A stretch of 64,000 nucleotides of DNA from FEN-1219 sp035644475 (GCA_035644475.1 DASQOL010000057.1:1-64000); one strand, 5' to 3'; counted from the stretch's first letter, positions 41,581 to 50,247 are shown. Notes: a model not told the origin generated them from the letters alone. Translations and numbers: made by a program.

Positions 41581-42693
41581 TCACGCCGGAAACGGCAGCG
41601 CGTAGAGGCCGCGGCAATAGCTTTGCCAGTGAAGTCGTTCGAGCACTTGCTTCGGACGCGGCACGCCGGCCGGCGTTTGTCCGCCCAGCGTCCGATGTGC
41701 ACGTACGCCGTTGTAATAGGCCTTGAACGAGCCGAGCTTTCGCTCGAGATCGCGAGCGTTCCACAACGGCGTCCGATCGAGAAACTCACGGCGGACCGTT
41801 CCAATCAGCCGCTCGACGAACGGGTGCGACAACGGCACGTAAGGCACTGTCTTCACCGCCTCGATTTCCAAGATGCGCAAGTTCGCCTTCCAACGGTGAA
41901 ACTCGAACAGCGGGTCATGATCGGTGCTCAGGCGCCGAGGCAATCCGCCGGAGCCCGCGATCGCTCGCGCCAGCATTCGGCAGACGGCCGCCCCGTCAGG
42001 CGCGCCGGCGTGGGCGGCAAAGCCGACGATCCGCCGCGTGCACTGGTCCATCACGAGCATCACCCAGTGGCTCTTGAGAGCCAAGGACTCGCAGCGAAAG
42101 AGATCGACCGACCAGAGACTGTCCTTGGCGTTGCCGAGCAACGAGAGCCAGGAAGGGCCGCCATCGCCGCGATTGGGGCGATAGTGCTTGGCGAGGACGC
42201 GGCGGACGACGTCCTTGTCGATCTCGACGTCGAACACGAGCGCGAGCTGCTCGGCGATTCGCTGGTAGCCGAAGCGCGGATTCCGGCGCTTCATCTCGAC
42301 GATGGCGGCGACGATCTCGGGACAAGGTCCCTTCGGACCTGGCCGGCCGCCGCGCTTCGGGGTGAACAGCAGCCGATACTTGCGGGTCACCAAGGCTCGA
42401 TGAAATCCAAGGATCGTCGAGGGCTTGAGGACGACTGCCGATTTCAAGAGCCGAGCGCGGGTCATGAAGGTGGCGCAAGCAGCGGCGATCACTCGATCCA
42501 TCGGCCGGAGATTCGGCGCGCGCTCGCGCGAACGGTTGAGAACGATGGGCTGCTGCTTCAGCAGCAACGACTCGGCGACGACCGCGCGCACGCCCTCGGG
42601 CCGCCAGCACTTTACGAGCGTTGCTATTAGGTGAGTCGAGAGAATCGCCAGCTCGCGCATTCGGGCAATCGTAACGATCAGCGATGAGATCAC
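41581..42693 (-). CDS. DDE transposase with integrase core domain
   Basis: A 370-residue rve-type transposase resembling the IS3/IS481 group. The N-terminal 110 residues are a poorly defined DNA-binding region; the next segment reads PEIVAAIVEMKRRNPRFGYQ followed by RIAEQL. The catalytic core shows Asp in LWSVDLFRCESL, Asp in LSTDHDPLFEF and Glu in PFVERLIGTVRREFLD, so D,D,E is complete. The C-terminus ends in a typical KAYYNGVRAHRTLGGQTP. It is encoded by one uninterrupted gene. No terminal inverted repeats were found, so element ends are undefined. Confidence 0.9.
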   Translation of the reverse strand: MISSLIVTIARMRELAILSTHLIATLVKCWRPEGVRAVVAESLLLKQQPIVLNRSRERAPNLRPMDRVIAAACATFMTRARLLKSAVVLKPSTILGFHRALVTRKYRLLFTPKRGGRPGPKGPCPEIVAAIVEMKRRNPRFGYQRIAEQLALVFDVEIDKDVVRRVLAKHYRPNRGDGGPSWLSLLGNAKDSLWSVDLFRCESLALKSHWVMLVMDQCTRRIVGFAAHAGAPDGAAVCRMLARAIAGSGGLPRRLSTDHDPLFEFHRWKANLRILEIEAVKTVPYVPLSHPFVERLIGTVRREFLDRTPLWNARDLERKLGSFKAYYNGVRAHRTLGGQTPAGVPRPKQVLERLHWQSYCRGLYALPFPA

Positions 42694-42747
42694 AAGAGCC
42701 GAGTCAGCGTCGCAGCGAGCAGCACATGTGCGCAGTTCGGTCGATTC

Positions 42748-43115
42748 CTATTGGCGCTGCGTGAGAATGTCTTTACTCATTCGCTCCAACTGATCGAGTA
42801 GCGGCGGCAAGCTGACGATGACGGTTTCCCACACGATGTCGAGGTCGATATCGAAGTATCCGTGCGCAATGCGGTTGCGCATGCCCTTCATAGGCTCTTC
42901 CAGGCGACCGCACTGTACCGCTGGGCGAATTCCGGGTATTCGTTCAGAAGTTTCGTCGCTGCCTCACCGATCACGACGAGATTCAGGATGACGGCCTGCT
43001 GCGTCCGTTTGTCGGCAACGAACGCATTCTTGTTCATCCCCTCGACGTAAGAATGGGCCAGCCGTGCCGCTTCCGCGATGTGTTCGAGGTAGTCGCCGAG
43101 ACGACTCTCATTCAT
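42748..43115 (-). pseudogene. hepT: hepT-like HEPN toxin, frameshifted
   Basis: HEPN-domain toxin (DUF86/HepT) of an RNase toxin-antitoxin pair. The intact N-terminal part (75 codons, 43115 to 42888) reads RLGDYLEHIAEAARLAHSYV and VILNLVVIGEAATKLL, then stops at AVAWKSL. The C-terminal half continues in another frame (from about 42893 to a TAG at 42748): MKGMRNRIAHGYFDIDLDIV. The catalytic R-x4-H (RNRIAH) lies after the shift, so the product as read lacks the active site. A single missing base near 42890 explains it. Either the toxin is dead or this is a sequencing error. Its start overlaps the antitoxin gene by 4 bp. Confidence 0.8.
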
Positions 43116-43402
43116 ATCGCCCGCGCCTGTGCTAGTACGCGATTGCGAACCTTCAACGGCAGGTCACCTGGCACGCGCACGTCGACGCGGACGCCGAGCA
43201 GCTCTTCTAGCTCGACTTGAAGACCGCCAAGGTCGAATAAGGTCGCTCCGGGAAGCGGATCGACGAGCAGATCGAGATCGCTGCCTTCTCGATCTTGCCC
43301 TGTGGCCACGGAACCAAAGACTCGCGGGTTCGTTGCACGAAAACGATGCGTGACAGCGCGAACGGCGTCCCGATGGTTCTTCAGTGCGGTCGAGGGTTTC
43401 AT
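43112..43402 (-). CDS. mntA: MntA-like nucleotidyltransferase antitoxin
   Basis: A 96-residue minimal nucleotidyltransferase. The active-site motif is complete: FGSVATGQDREGSDLDLLVD (GSx10DxD), and a third acidic residue follows in VRVDVRVP. In HEPN-MNT systems the enzyme adds AMP to the HEPN toxin and neutralises it. ATG at 43402 is preferred to a TTG 8 codons upstream. It is translationally coupled to the frameshifted toxin gene (4-bp overlap). With an inactive toxin it has no clear partner here. Confidence 0.88.
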   Translation of the reverse strand: MKPSTALKNHRDAVRAVTHRFRATNPRVFGSVATGQDREGSDLDLLVDPLPGATLFDLGGLQVELEELLGVRVDVRVPGDLPLKVRNRVLAQARAI

Positions 43403-43442
43403 GGCTGTCGGCGAGATTATAGACAATCGCTGCTCTCGCGGA

Positions 43443-43453
43443 GTGCGAATTGC
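43443..43453. repeat. 11-bp direct repeat beyond the HEPN-MNT genes
   Basis: GTGCGAATTGC here is identical to 41567-41577, next to the transposase. A related GCCTGTGGCGAATT follows at about 43478 and resembles the sequence left of the first copy (GCCTGTGGGGTGCGAATT). The matches suggest remnants of mobile-element ends bracketing the transposase and toxin-antitoxin genes. Confidence 0.5.
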
Positions 43454-43592
43454 GCCTCAAACGATCAGCGCAGCGTGCCTGTGGCGAATTCCTCTTCAAA
43501 CCGCTGCCGGCAGTTGAAAAAGCCCCCCCGGCAGTGAGATCGCCAGCGCTACGCCGCGAGATGGAGCGGTCCGCCGTGCCGCGGCGCCGAAG

Positions 43593-44993
43593 TCAGACCG
43601 GTGCGGGCGTCGCTGCGAGCGAGCGCTCGCGCGCGAGTGCCGGCAGCTCCAACGTCACCACCAGCCCCGGGGCGTTATCGGACAGCGTAAGCCTCCCGTG
43701 ATGCTGCAACGCCACCGCCTTCACGAGCGCTAACCCCAGTCCGTTCCCTGGCTGCGACCGCGCCTGATCGAGTCGCGCGAACCGCTGCAGCACGCGCTCC
43801 CGATCGGCCTCCGGCACACCGGGCCCCGAGTCGGCCACGCGCACGAGCGCCGTGTCGTCGGTGCGCTCGAGCGTGAGTGTCACCGATCCGCCCGCCGGTG
43901 TGTACTTCACCGCATTGTCGAGCAGGTTGGTTAGCGCCTGCGCGAGCAGCTCGCGGTCGCCGAACACGTCCACCGTTGCGCGGCAGTCGCACGCCAGCGC
44001 GATCCGCTGCTCGTCGGCCGCCGCCTGATAGAGCTCGGCCACGTCGCGCACGATCTTGCCCAAGTCCACCGCCGCGAACGCGTTGCGGTGCGCGCCCGAC
44101 TCCACCCGCGCGATTCGGAGCAGCGCGTTGAACGTGTCGAGCACGTGGTCCACCTGCTGCACACACTCCGCGATGTCGTCGCGGTTCGGCCGCTCGGCCG
44201 CGGCCACCATCTCGAGCCGATTGCGTAGGCGCGTGAGCGGTCCGCGCAGGTCGTGCGCGACGCTGTCGCCTACGTGCCGCATGCCCTCGAGCAGGCTCTC
44301 GATCTGGTCGAGCATCGCGTTGATGTTCTGCGCGAGCTCGTCGTGCTCGTCATTGCCGCCGGTGCGCGGCGCACGGCGGCTCAAGTCGCCGGCCATGATC
44401 TGGCGCGTCGTGCGGTTCAGATCGGCGATCCGGCGCTGCGCGCCGCGCGCAACGAGCAGGCCGCCGAGCAGCGACAGGCCGAGCGCGAGCGGCAGGCCGT
44501 AGAACAGTGCGCGCCGGAATACCTGCTTCACGCGCGTGAGCTCGGTGGTTTCGCGGCCCACGAGCAAGCGGAAGCCGAGGCCCAAGCGGAACACCATCGC
44601 GCGCACCGGCGACTCGCGGCCCGTTGATTCGTCGCGCACGGTAAAGTCGACCCACTCGCCAGCGAAGCGGTCGAGCTCGGCCGGCCAATACGGAACGTTG
44701 CCCGCGTACTTCGTGCCGATCGCGTTCGCGAGCAGATAGACGGAGCGCTGGTCCTCGCGGTTCATCACGCGCTCGTCGATGATCGCTTTGAGCGCGGGGA
44801 GGTCGCCTTGGCTGTACTGCTCGCGCAGGCCGTTGATCTCGGCCTCGATGACGTCGTTGGTTTGCCGCTCGATGTAGCCGAACGTGGACCAGTAGAGGAA
44901 TGCGAGCAGCGCGATCGCCGACACGGTGAACAGCGCGGTGTAGGCCAGCGTGAGCTGGAACACACTCGTGCGGAACAACGTTCGCAGTCTCAT
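43593..44993 (-). CDS. Two-component sensor histidine kinase (OmpR-partner type)
   Basis: A 466-residue inner-membrane kinase. TM1 (about 12-35), a periplasmic domain of about 140 residues, TM2 (about 170-192), HAMP (ARGAQRRIADLNRTTRQIMA), HisKA with SVAHDLRGPLTRLRNRLE and HATPase_c with NLLDNAVKYTP, DSGPGVP and NGLGLALVKA. The ATG at 44993 is used; the frame extends 14 codons upstream into a palindromic repeat, where the residues are encoded by the repeat arm. It follows its response regulator gene, but the two are separated by the repeat, so co-transcription may be weakened. A DegP-type protease nearby suggests envelope stress sensing. Confidence 0.92.
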   Translation of the reverse strand: MRLRTLFRTSVFQLTLAYTALFTVSAIALLAFLYWSTFGYIERQTNDVIEAEINGLREQYSQGDLPALKAIIDERVMNREDQRSVYLLANAIGTKYAGNVPYWPAELDRFAGEWVDFTVRDESTGRESPVRAMVFRLGLGFRLLVGRETTELTRVKQVFRRALFYGLPLALGLSLLGGLLVARGAQRRIADLNRTTRQIMAGDLSRRAPRTGGNDEHDELAQNINAMLDQIESLLEGMRHVGDSVAHDLRGPLTRLRNRLEMVAAAERPNRDDIAECVQQVDHVLDTFNALLRIARVESGAHRNAFAAVDLGKIVRDVAELYQAAADEQRIALACDCRATVDVFGDRELLAQALTNLLDNAVKYTPAGGSVTLTLERTDDTALVRVADSGPGVPEADRERVLQRFARLDQARSQPGNGLGLALVKAVALQHHGRLTLSDNAPGLVVTLELPALARERSLAATPAPV

Positions 44994-45010
44994 CGCATTG
45001 AGTTGGCGAA

Positions 45011-45101
45011 GAGGAAAAATAGGGACATGTTGCATTTTCGGCGACCCGCCGAGGCTCGTCGCGCGCGTCGTCGAAAATGCAACATGTCCCTATTTTTCCT
45101 C
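45011..45101. repeat. Perfect 30-bp inverted repeat, AGGGACATGTTG family (copy 2)
   Basis: Left arm 45011-45040 and right arm 45072-45101 are complementary without mismatch; the loop is 31 nt. It sits between the response regulator (stop at 45100-45102) and the kinase in what would otherwise be one operon. As RNA it would form a very stable hairpin. It has no T-tract beyond the arms themselves. Confidence 0.95.
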
Positions 45102-45777
45102 AGGCGTCCAGCCGATAACCTACACCGCGCACGGTGTGCAGCAAAGGCCGGTCGAAGCCGCGGTCGATCTTCGAGCGCAGGCGGCTCACGTGCACGTCGA
45201 TCACGTTCGTCTGCGGGTCGAAGTGATAGTCCCACACGCCCTCGAGCAGCATGGTGCGGGTGACCACCTGGCCCGCGTGCCGCAGCAAAAACTCCAGCAG
45301 CTGGAACTCGCGCGGCTGCAAGTCGATGAGCTCGCTGCCGCGGCGCACTTCGCGCCGCAGCAGGTCCATCTCGAGGTCGGCGGCCTTGAGCACGGTGGAG
45401 GGCGCGTCGCCGCCGGTCTTCGCGCGGCGGTCGAGCGCCTCGAGCCGCGCGAGCAGCTCGCTGAAGGCGAACGGTTTCACGAGGTAGTCGTCGCCGCCGG
45501 CCTTGAGCCCCTTGACGCGGTCGTCGACCTCGCCCAAGGCGCTCAGGATCAATACAGGTGTGGAATCTTGCGACGCGCGCAGCGTGCGGATCAGCGTGAG
45601 CCCGTCGACTCCCGGCAGCATCCGGTCGACGACCAGCACGTCGTAGTCCTCGGTGGTGGCGAGAAACAGGCCGTCTTTGCCGTTGTCGGCATGGTCGACG
45701 TTGTAGCCGGCCTGCGCCAGTCCGTTGCGAATGAACGAGGCGACATCCTTGTCGTCCTCGATGACCAAAATACGCAC
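45100..45777 (-). CDS. OmpR/PhoB family response regulator
   Basis: A 225-residue DNA-binding regulator. Receiver (about 1-115): LVIEDDKDVASFIRNGL, phosphoacceptor Asp in VLVVDRMLPGVDG, Thr/Ser in LILSALGEVDD, Lys in DYLVKPFAF. Winged-helix output (about 130-222): LQPREFQLLEFLLRHAGQVV and VHVSRLRSKIDRGF with HTVRGVGYRLDA at the end. It is first in the pair with the following kinase. Upstream, on the same strand, is the DUF6491 protein gene after a 93-bp gap. Confidence 0.95.
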   Translation of the reverse strand: MRILVIEDDKDVASFIRNGLAQAGYNVDHADNGKDGLFLATTEDYDVLVVDRMLPGVDGLTLIRTLRASQDSTPVLILSALGEVDDRVKGLKAGGDDYLVKPFAFSELLARLEALDRRAKTGGDAPSTVLKAADLEMDLLRREVRRGSELIDLQPREFQLLEFLLRHAGQVVTRTMLLEGVWDYHFDPQTNVIDVHVSRLRSKIDRGFDRPLLHTVRGVGYRLDA

Positions 45778-45870
45778 GCCGCTCTAGACCTCGCTCGTTG
45801 CCGGACGCGGCGCCTCTCGGGCGGGACGTCGCGTCCTTCGATCATGACCAGTGCGGCGTGGCGTGGCGGC

Positions 45871-46314
45871 TCAGCTCGCCCGAGTCGTGAGAGCCTTCGC
45901 CTCGTCGCGTGTCAGTTTGAAGATCCCGTGAATAGGGTAACGGAAGCCGCGCACTTGTACCGCGTCGAACCTCGCATATACCCGGTTGCCGACGGACGTC
46001 AAGCCGATCGCCTGCGCGAACCGCAAGTCGTGGCTCGGGAACGAGAGCTCCACGAGATACGCCTGCCACGGCGTGGTCCACACAACTACGGTGTCGTCGT
46101 CGATCGCGTGCCAGCTATACGGACGCGTGAGAAGCGCAAAGCTGTCGACCTCCTCGCCCACGCCTTGGCCCGGCTCCACGTTGGCAGCGGCGGCATTGGC
46201 GTGATTGTTCGCGGGCCTCGCGAGCGAAGCCGTGCTGAAGGCCGCAGCCAACGCCAACGCGGCGATCGCCACTGCGCCGCGCTTGGTCCATCTGTTCAGA
46301 TCGGAAAGTTCCAT
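45871..46314 (-). CDS. DUF6491 family exported protein
   Basis: A 147-residue exported protein. A signal peptide (about 13-32, AVAIAALALAAAFSTASLA) is followed by an Asn/Ala-rich linker and a small beta-rich domain: RPYSWHAIDDDTVVVWTTPW, AYLVELSFPSHDLRFAQAIG, and a final FRYPIHGIFKLTRDEAKALT. This pattern fits DUF6491. Its role is unknown. It diverges from the DegP-type protease gene; the 209-bp gap should hold both promoters. Confidence 0.82.
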   Translation of the reverse strand: MELSDLNRWTKRGAVAIAALALAAAFSTASLARPANNHANAAAANVEPGQGVGEEVDSFALLTRPYSWHAIDDDTVVVWTTPWQAYLVELSFPSHDLRFAQAIGLTSVGNRVYARFDAVQVRGFRYPIHGIFKLTRDEAKALTTRAS

Positions 46315-46523
46315 GGTCGTCTCCTAATTGCCCGCTGAAGCCTCACTCCTCAGTGTTCTTTCAGCGTGGACTCCACCTTATTCCCATAGACCTGAACGGC
46401 TCATTAATACCCCGAATATCAATGTCCGAGCATTACGAAAAAGTAGGGAACTCGTGAGCCCCCGTTAATCCGCTGCGGCGTAGCTTTGCCTTCCATGATG
46501 CGAATCAGCGAAGGAGACTCGCG

Positions 46524-48032
46524 ATGACTCACACACTCTCTGCGCGGTCGGGATGGCTCGCTGGAGCCATTGGCGGCGCAGCTCTCATGCTCACCGTGAT
46601 CGCGGTGGATTTCACCCCGCCGGCGCACTCGGCCGCGCCGCCCGCGGCGATGGCGACGGGCGGGTTCGCCGACGTCGTGGAAACCGTGAGCCCGGCCGTC
46701 GTGAACATCATGGTCGACAAGGTCGCCGACGCCGAGCCCACGGCGTTTGGCGGGGATTTCGGCGGCGACAACGATAGCCAGCCGCGCGGCCGCAATGCGG
46801 ACCCGCGCTCCCGCTCGCCGTTCGACGAGTTCTTCGGCCGCTTCTTCGACGCGCCGGGCCAGCAGTATCAAATGCCACAGCGCCGCGTCGAAGGGCAGGG
46901 CTCGGGATTCTTGATCGAGGCCGACGGTTACATCGTCACCAACAATCACGTGATCGACGGGGCCGACAAGATCGTCGTTACCTTGCAAGACGGCAAGAAG
47001 CTCGACGCCAAGCTCATCGGCACCGACGCGAAGACCGACGTCGCGTTGATCAAGGTGGACGGCTCGTCGCTGCCGCACGTCGCGTTCGGCGATTCCGACC
47101 ACGCGCGCGTCGGCGACTGGGTGCTCGCGATCGGCAACCCGTTCGGCCTGGGCGGCACCGCGAGCGCCGGCATCATCTCGGCGCGCGGCCGCGACATCCA
47201 GTCAGGCCCGTACGACGACTATCTGCAGATCGACGCGCCGATCAACCCCGGCAACTCGGGCGGCCCCGTGTTCAACACGGCCGGTGAGGTCGTCGGCATC
47301 AACACGGCGATCTTCTCGCCGAACGGCGGCAACATCGGCATCGGCTTCGCGATTCCGTCGAATCAGGCCAAGACCGTGGTCGCGGCGCTGAAGAGCAACG
47401 GCAGCGTGGAGCGCGGCTGGCTCGGCGTGCAGATCCAAAATCTCGACGACGAGCTCGCGGCGTCGCTCGGCCTCGATCACGACAAGGGCGCGCTCGTCGC
47501 CGAAGTCTTGAGCGACGGCCCGGCGAAGAAGGGCGGCGTGCTCGCGGGCGACGTGATCACCAAGTTCAACGATCACGAGGTCGACTCTGCTCGCACGCTG
47601 TCGCGCGTGGTGGCGGACGCCAACCCGAACGACACCGCCCGCGTCACGGTGTGGCGCAACGGCAAGGCCCACGAGCTCAAGATCAAGCTCGGCGAGGCCT
47701 CGCGCGGCGAGCAGGTGGCGGCGAATCCGGCGGCGGACGTGGGCGGCCACTCGCTCGGCCTCCAGCTGCGGCCGCTCACGGATCAGGACAAGGCGCAGCT
47801 CGGCGTGCCCGCCGACGTCGAGGGCGCGCTCGTGGTCTCGGTCGCGCCCGATAGCGCGGCCGCGGACAAAGGCATGCGGCCCGGCGACGTCATCACTCAG
47901 GTGAACCACAAGAACGTCACGTCGGCGAGCGAAGCCGCGACGGCGTTGAACGCAGCGAAGTCGGACAAGCGCGCGCTGTTGCTCGTGCGCCGCGGCGACT
48001 CGCAGCGGTTCGTGGCACTGAGCTTCTCTTGA
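46524..48032 (+). CDS. Do/DegP family periplasmic serine protease
   Basis: A 502-residue periplasmic protease and chaperone. The N-terminal signal or anchor (about 9-30, WLAGAIGGAALMLTVIAV) precedes a trypsin-like domain with the full triad: His in GYIVTNNHVIDGA, Asp in DAKTDVALIKV, Ser in INPGNSGGPV. Two PDZ domains follow (GWLGVQIQNLDDELAASLGL, GVLAGDVITKFNDHEV; then ALVVSVAPDSAAADKGMRPG). An Asn/Arg/Ser-rich linker is inserted before the catalytic domain (about 75-115), the usual LA loop zone. It should degrade misfolded envelope proteins. A strong terminator follows. It diverges from DUF6491 and lies by a CpxRA-like pair. Confidence 0.95.
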   Translation: MTHTLSARSGWLAGAIGGAALMLTVIAVDFTPPAHSAAPPAAMATGGFADVVETVSPAVVNIMVDKVADAEPTAFGGDFGGDNDSQPRGRNADPRSRSPFDEFFGRFFDAPGQQYQMPQRRVEGQGSGFLIEADGYIVTNNHVIDGADKIVVTLQDGKKLDAKLIGTDAKTDVALIKVDGSSLPHVAFGDSDHARVGDWVLAIGNPFGLGGTASAGIISARGRDIQSGPYDDYLQIDAPINPGNSGGPVFNTAGEVVGINTAIFSPNGGNIGIGFAIPSNQAKTVVAALKSNGSVERGWLGVQIQNLDDELAASLGLDHDKGALVAEVLSDGPAKKGGVLAGDVITKFNDHEVDSARTLSRVVADANPNDTARVTVWRNGKAHELKIKLGEASRGEQVAANPAADVGGHSLGLQLRPLTDQDKAQLGVPADVEGALVVSVAPDSAAADKGMRPGDVITQVNHKNVTSASEAATALNAAKSDKRALLLVRRGDSQRFVALSFS

Positions 48033-48085
48033 TCTAGACGAGCAAGGCCGACCGGCGCGTCTTCGAGGGCGCGACGGAAGGGCAC

Positions 48086-48136
48086 AAGGGTCCCGGTCTC
48101 CTCCCACCCCCCCGAGGCCGGGACCCTTCTTTTTTG
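48086..48136 (+). terminator. Rho-independent terminator of the DegP-type gene
   Basis: AAGGGTCCCGG (48086-48096) pairs perfectly with CCGGGACCCTT (48118-48128), followed by CTTTTTTG. It lies about 55 bp after the stop codon. Confidence 0.93.
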
Positions 48137-48179
48137 CGCGAGCCGCGGACCATAATGCCGCGGCTTCGTCGTTCCTGGT

Positions 48180-48217
48180 GTCAGACACTAGGGTCAGACA
48201 CGAGGGTCAGACACGGA
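48180..48217. repeat. Direct GGGTCAGACAC repeats
   Basis: Three close copies of a GTCAGACAC unit (GTGTCAGACACT, GGGTCAGACACG, GGGTCAGACACG) lie just upstream of the cytochrome/propeller gene. They belong to the same family as the palindromes at 19008-19085. Direct orientation here contrasts with the palindromic layout there. Confidence 0.8.
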
Positions 48218-48235
48218 TCGAGCGGGGGTGGGTCG

Positions 48236-50122
48236 ATGAGAGATCATTCGTCGCGCGGACGGCGCTCGCTCGCAAGCGCCTGCGCATCCATCTTCCTCGT
48301 CGTCGCCGCGCTGCTCGCCGCCACCGACGTGAGCGCGCAGCCGGTGCTCGAGCCCGGCGCGGCGGTCTACGCCAAGTATTGCGCGTCGTGCCACGACCAA
48401 GTCGGCGCGCGCATTCCCGCGCGCGACGCGCTCGCGCAGATGTCGCCGGCGCGCATCCTGCGCACGCTCGACTTCGGGCTGATGATGAGCATCGCGTACC
48501 CGATCAAGCGCCCCGACCGCGAGGCCGTCGCCGCGTTCCTCGGCAAGGGGCGCGACGACGCCGCGCCGCCGCCGAGCGCGTTCTGCTCCAAGGACACGCG
48601 GATCATGTCCGGCGAGGCGCGCGCGAGCTGGCCGGGCTGGGGCCCGTCGCCGGACAACGCGCGCTATCAAACGGCCGAGCGCGCGGGCCTCGACGCCGCC
48701 CAAGTCGCGCGGCTCGAGCTCAAGTGGGCCTACGGTTTCGGTGGCGACATCGTCGCGTTCGGGGCGCCGACGGTCGTGAACGGCACGCTGTTCGTCGGCA
48801 GCGCCGGCGGCGCCGTGCAGGCGCTCGACGCGGCGACCGGCTGCCTGCACTGGCTCTATCAGGCGAACGGCCCGGTGCGCGCCGCGCCGACGATGGCGGA
48901 AGAGGGCGCGGACAAGACGCTGCTCTTCAGCGACCAGAACGGCGGCGTCTATGCCGTAAACGCCGCGACCGGCAAGCTCCGCTGGCAGACGCGGGTCGAG
49001 GAGCACGAGGCCACGCGCTTGACCGGTTCGTTCGCGGTCTACCGCGACCTGGCGTTCGTGCCGGCCGCGTCGTGGGAGGAGACGCGCTCGAACGATCCCG
49101 CGTATCAGTGCTGCACGTTCCGCGGCAGCGTCACGGCGGTGCGCGTTCGCGACGGCTCGGTCGCGTGGAAAGCGTATCTCGTGGACACGCCGCGCGCGAC
49201 GGGCCGCACCGCCGCCGGCACGCCGACGCACGGGCCGTCCGGCGCCGGCGTTTGGGCGACGCCCACCGTCGACGAGCGCCGCAACCTTCTATATATCACT
49301 ACGGGCGACAACTACTCGAAGCCCGCAACGGCAACGAGCGACGCGGTGGTGGCGCTCGACCTCGCCACCGGCCGCGTCGCGTGGTCGCAGCAGACCACCC
49401 CGAACGACGTCTGGAACGGGGCGTGCAACAGCGGCGGGCCGAACTGCCCGGACGGCAGCGGCCCCGACCACGACTTCGGCTCCTCGGCGATGCTGCTACG
49501 GGCGCCGAACGGTTCCGACGTGCTCGTGGCCGGCCAGAAGTCCGGCGTCGTCTACGCGCTCGATCCCGCGAACGGCGGCAAGCTGCTCTGGCAGGCGCGC
49601 GTCGGCAAGGGCGGCACGAACGGCGGCGTGCAGTGGGGCATGGCGAGCGACGGCCGTAACGTCTACGCGGCGGTGTCGGACGTCGTGCGCTTGCAGAACG
49701 TGAGCGGGGCTGTGCCGGTCGGGTCGGCGCAGCTCGACCCGAAGGAAGGCGGCGGGCTCACCGCGCTCGACCTCGCGACCGGCCGCCGCGTCTGGTTCGC
49801 GCCGAGCACGCCGTGCGCTCCGCCGCGTCTCGGATGCAGCCCGGCGCAGCCGGCCGCCGTGACGGCGATTCCGGACGCGGTGTTCACGGGGTCGGTCGAC
49901 GGCCATCTGCGCGCGTTCTCGACGGCGGACGGCAAGCTCGTCTGGGACTTCGACACGGCGCGCGACTACCGTACCGTCAACGGCGTGGCCGGCAAGGGCG
50001 GCTCGCTCGACGGCGCCGGCCCCGTGATCGTCGCCGGCATGGTGTTCGTCAACTCGGGCTACCCGCGCTTCGGCGGGCTGCCCGGCAACGTGCTCCTCGC
50101 TTTCGGCGTCCCCGGAAAATAG
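48236..50122 (+). CDS. Cytochrome c-PQQ beta-propeller dehydrogenase-like protein
   Basis: A 628-residue periplasmic protein. Signal peptide (about 12-33, ending DVSA|QP), then one cytochrome c domain with haem motif CASCH (about 48-52), then an eight-bladed propeller of PQQ-enzyme type with repeats such as GAVQALDAATGCLHWLYQAN, GGVYAVNAATGKLRWQTRVE and GGLTALDLATGRRVW. A Cys pair in YQCCTFRG may be the vicinal disulphide seen in PQQ dehydrogenases. The polyvinyl-alcohol dehydrogenase-like group shares this cytochrome-first order. Substrate unknown. The ATG at 48236 starts the signal peptide. Its stop TAG (50120-50122) lies in a palindromic repeat arm. Confidence 0.87.
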   Translation: MRDHSSRGRRSLASACASIFLVVAALLAATDVSAQPVLEPGAAVYAKYCASCHDQVGARIPARDALAQMSPARILRTLDFGLMMSIAYPIKRPDREAVAAFLGKGRDDAAPPPSAFCSKDTRIMSGEARASWPGWGPSPDNARYQTAERAGLDAAQVARLELKWAYGFGGDIVAFGAPTVVNGTLFVGSAGGAVQALDAATGCLHWLYQANGPVRAAPTMAEEGADKTLLFSDQNGGVYAVNAATGKLRWQTRVEEHEATRLTGSFAVYRDLAFVPAASWEETRSNDPAYQCCTFRGSVTAVRVRDGSVAWKAYLVDTPRATGRTAAGTPTHGPSGAGVWATPTVDERRNLLYITTGDNYSKPATATSDAVVALDLATGRVAWSQQTTPNDVWNGACNSGGPNCPDGSGPDHDFGSSAMLLRAPNGSDVLVAGQKSGVVYALDPANGGKLLWQARVGKGGTNGGVQWGMASDGRNVYAAVSDVVRLQNVSGAVPVGSAQLDPKEGGGLTALDLATGRRVWFAPSTPCAPPRLGCSPAQPAAVTAIPDAVFTGSVDGHLRAFSTADGKLVWDFDTARDYRTVNGVAGKGGSLDGAGPVIVAGMVFVNSGYPRFGGLPGNVLLAFGVPGK

Positions 50123-50139
50123 GGACAGGTTACTTTTTC
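50114..50139. repeat. Left arm of a split palindromic repeat (AGGGACAGGTTAC type)
   Basis: GGAAAATAGGGACAGGTTAC followed by TTTTTC. Its complementary arm is at 51242-51267, beyond the parvulin gene, rather than a few tens of bases away as in the other copies. It ends the upstream gene and merges directly into the double-hairpin repeats that follow. Confidence 0.85.
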
Positions 50140-50247
50140 GCGGCCGACCGCCATGGATGGCGGAAGTGCCGCGATTGCAGGAGCAAATCGCGGCCGACCG
50201 CCATGGATGGCGGAAGTGCCGCGATTGCAGGAGCAAATCGCGGCGTC
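50138..50247. repeat. Two tandem 50-bp double-hairpin repeats between genes
   Basis: Units at 50148-50197 and 50198-50247, preceded by a partial unit. They match the 51-bp repeats at 23671-23772 but are one base shorter, and the inner hairpin is GCCGCGATTGC with GCA(A)ATCGCGGC, a matched change on both arms. They occupy the upstream region of the parvulin gene. Confidence 0.9.

Noticed and set aside
46440..46475. Sigma-E-like promoter (GGAACT) upstream of the DegP-type gene
   Set aside because: The -35 resembles the consensus, but no TCTGA-like -10 occurs at the right distance.
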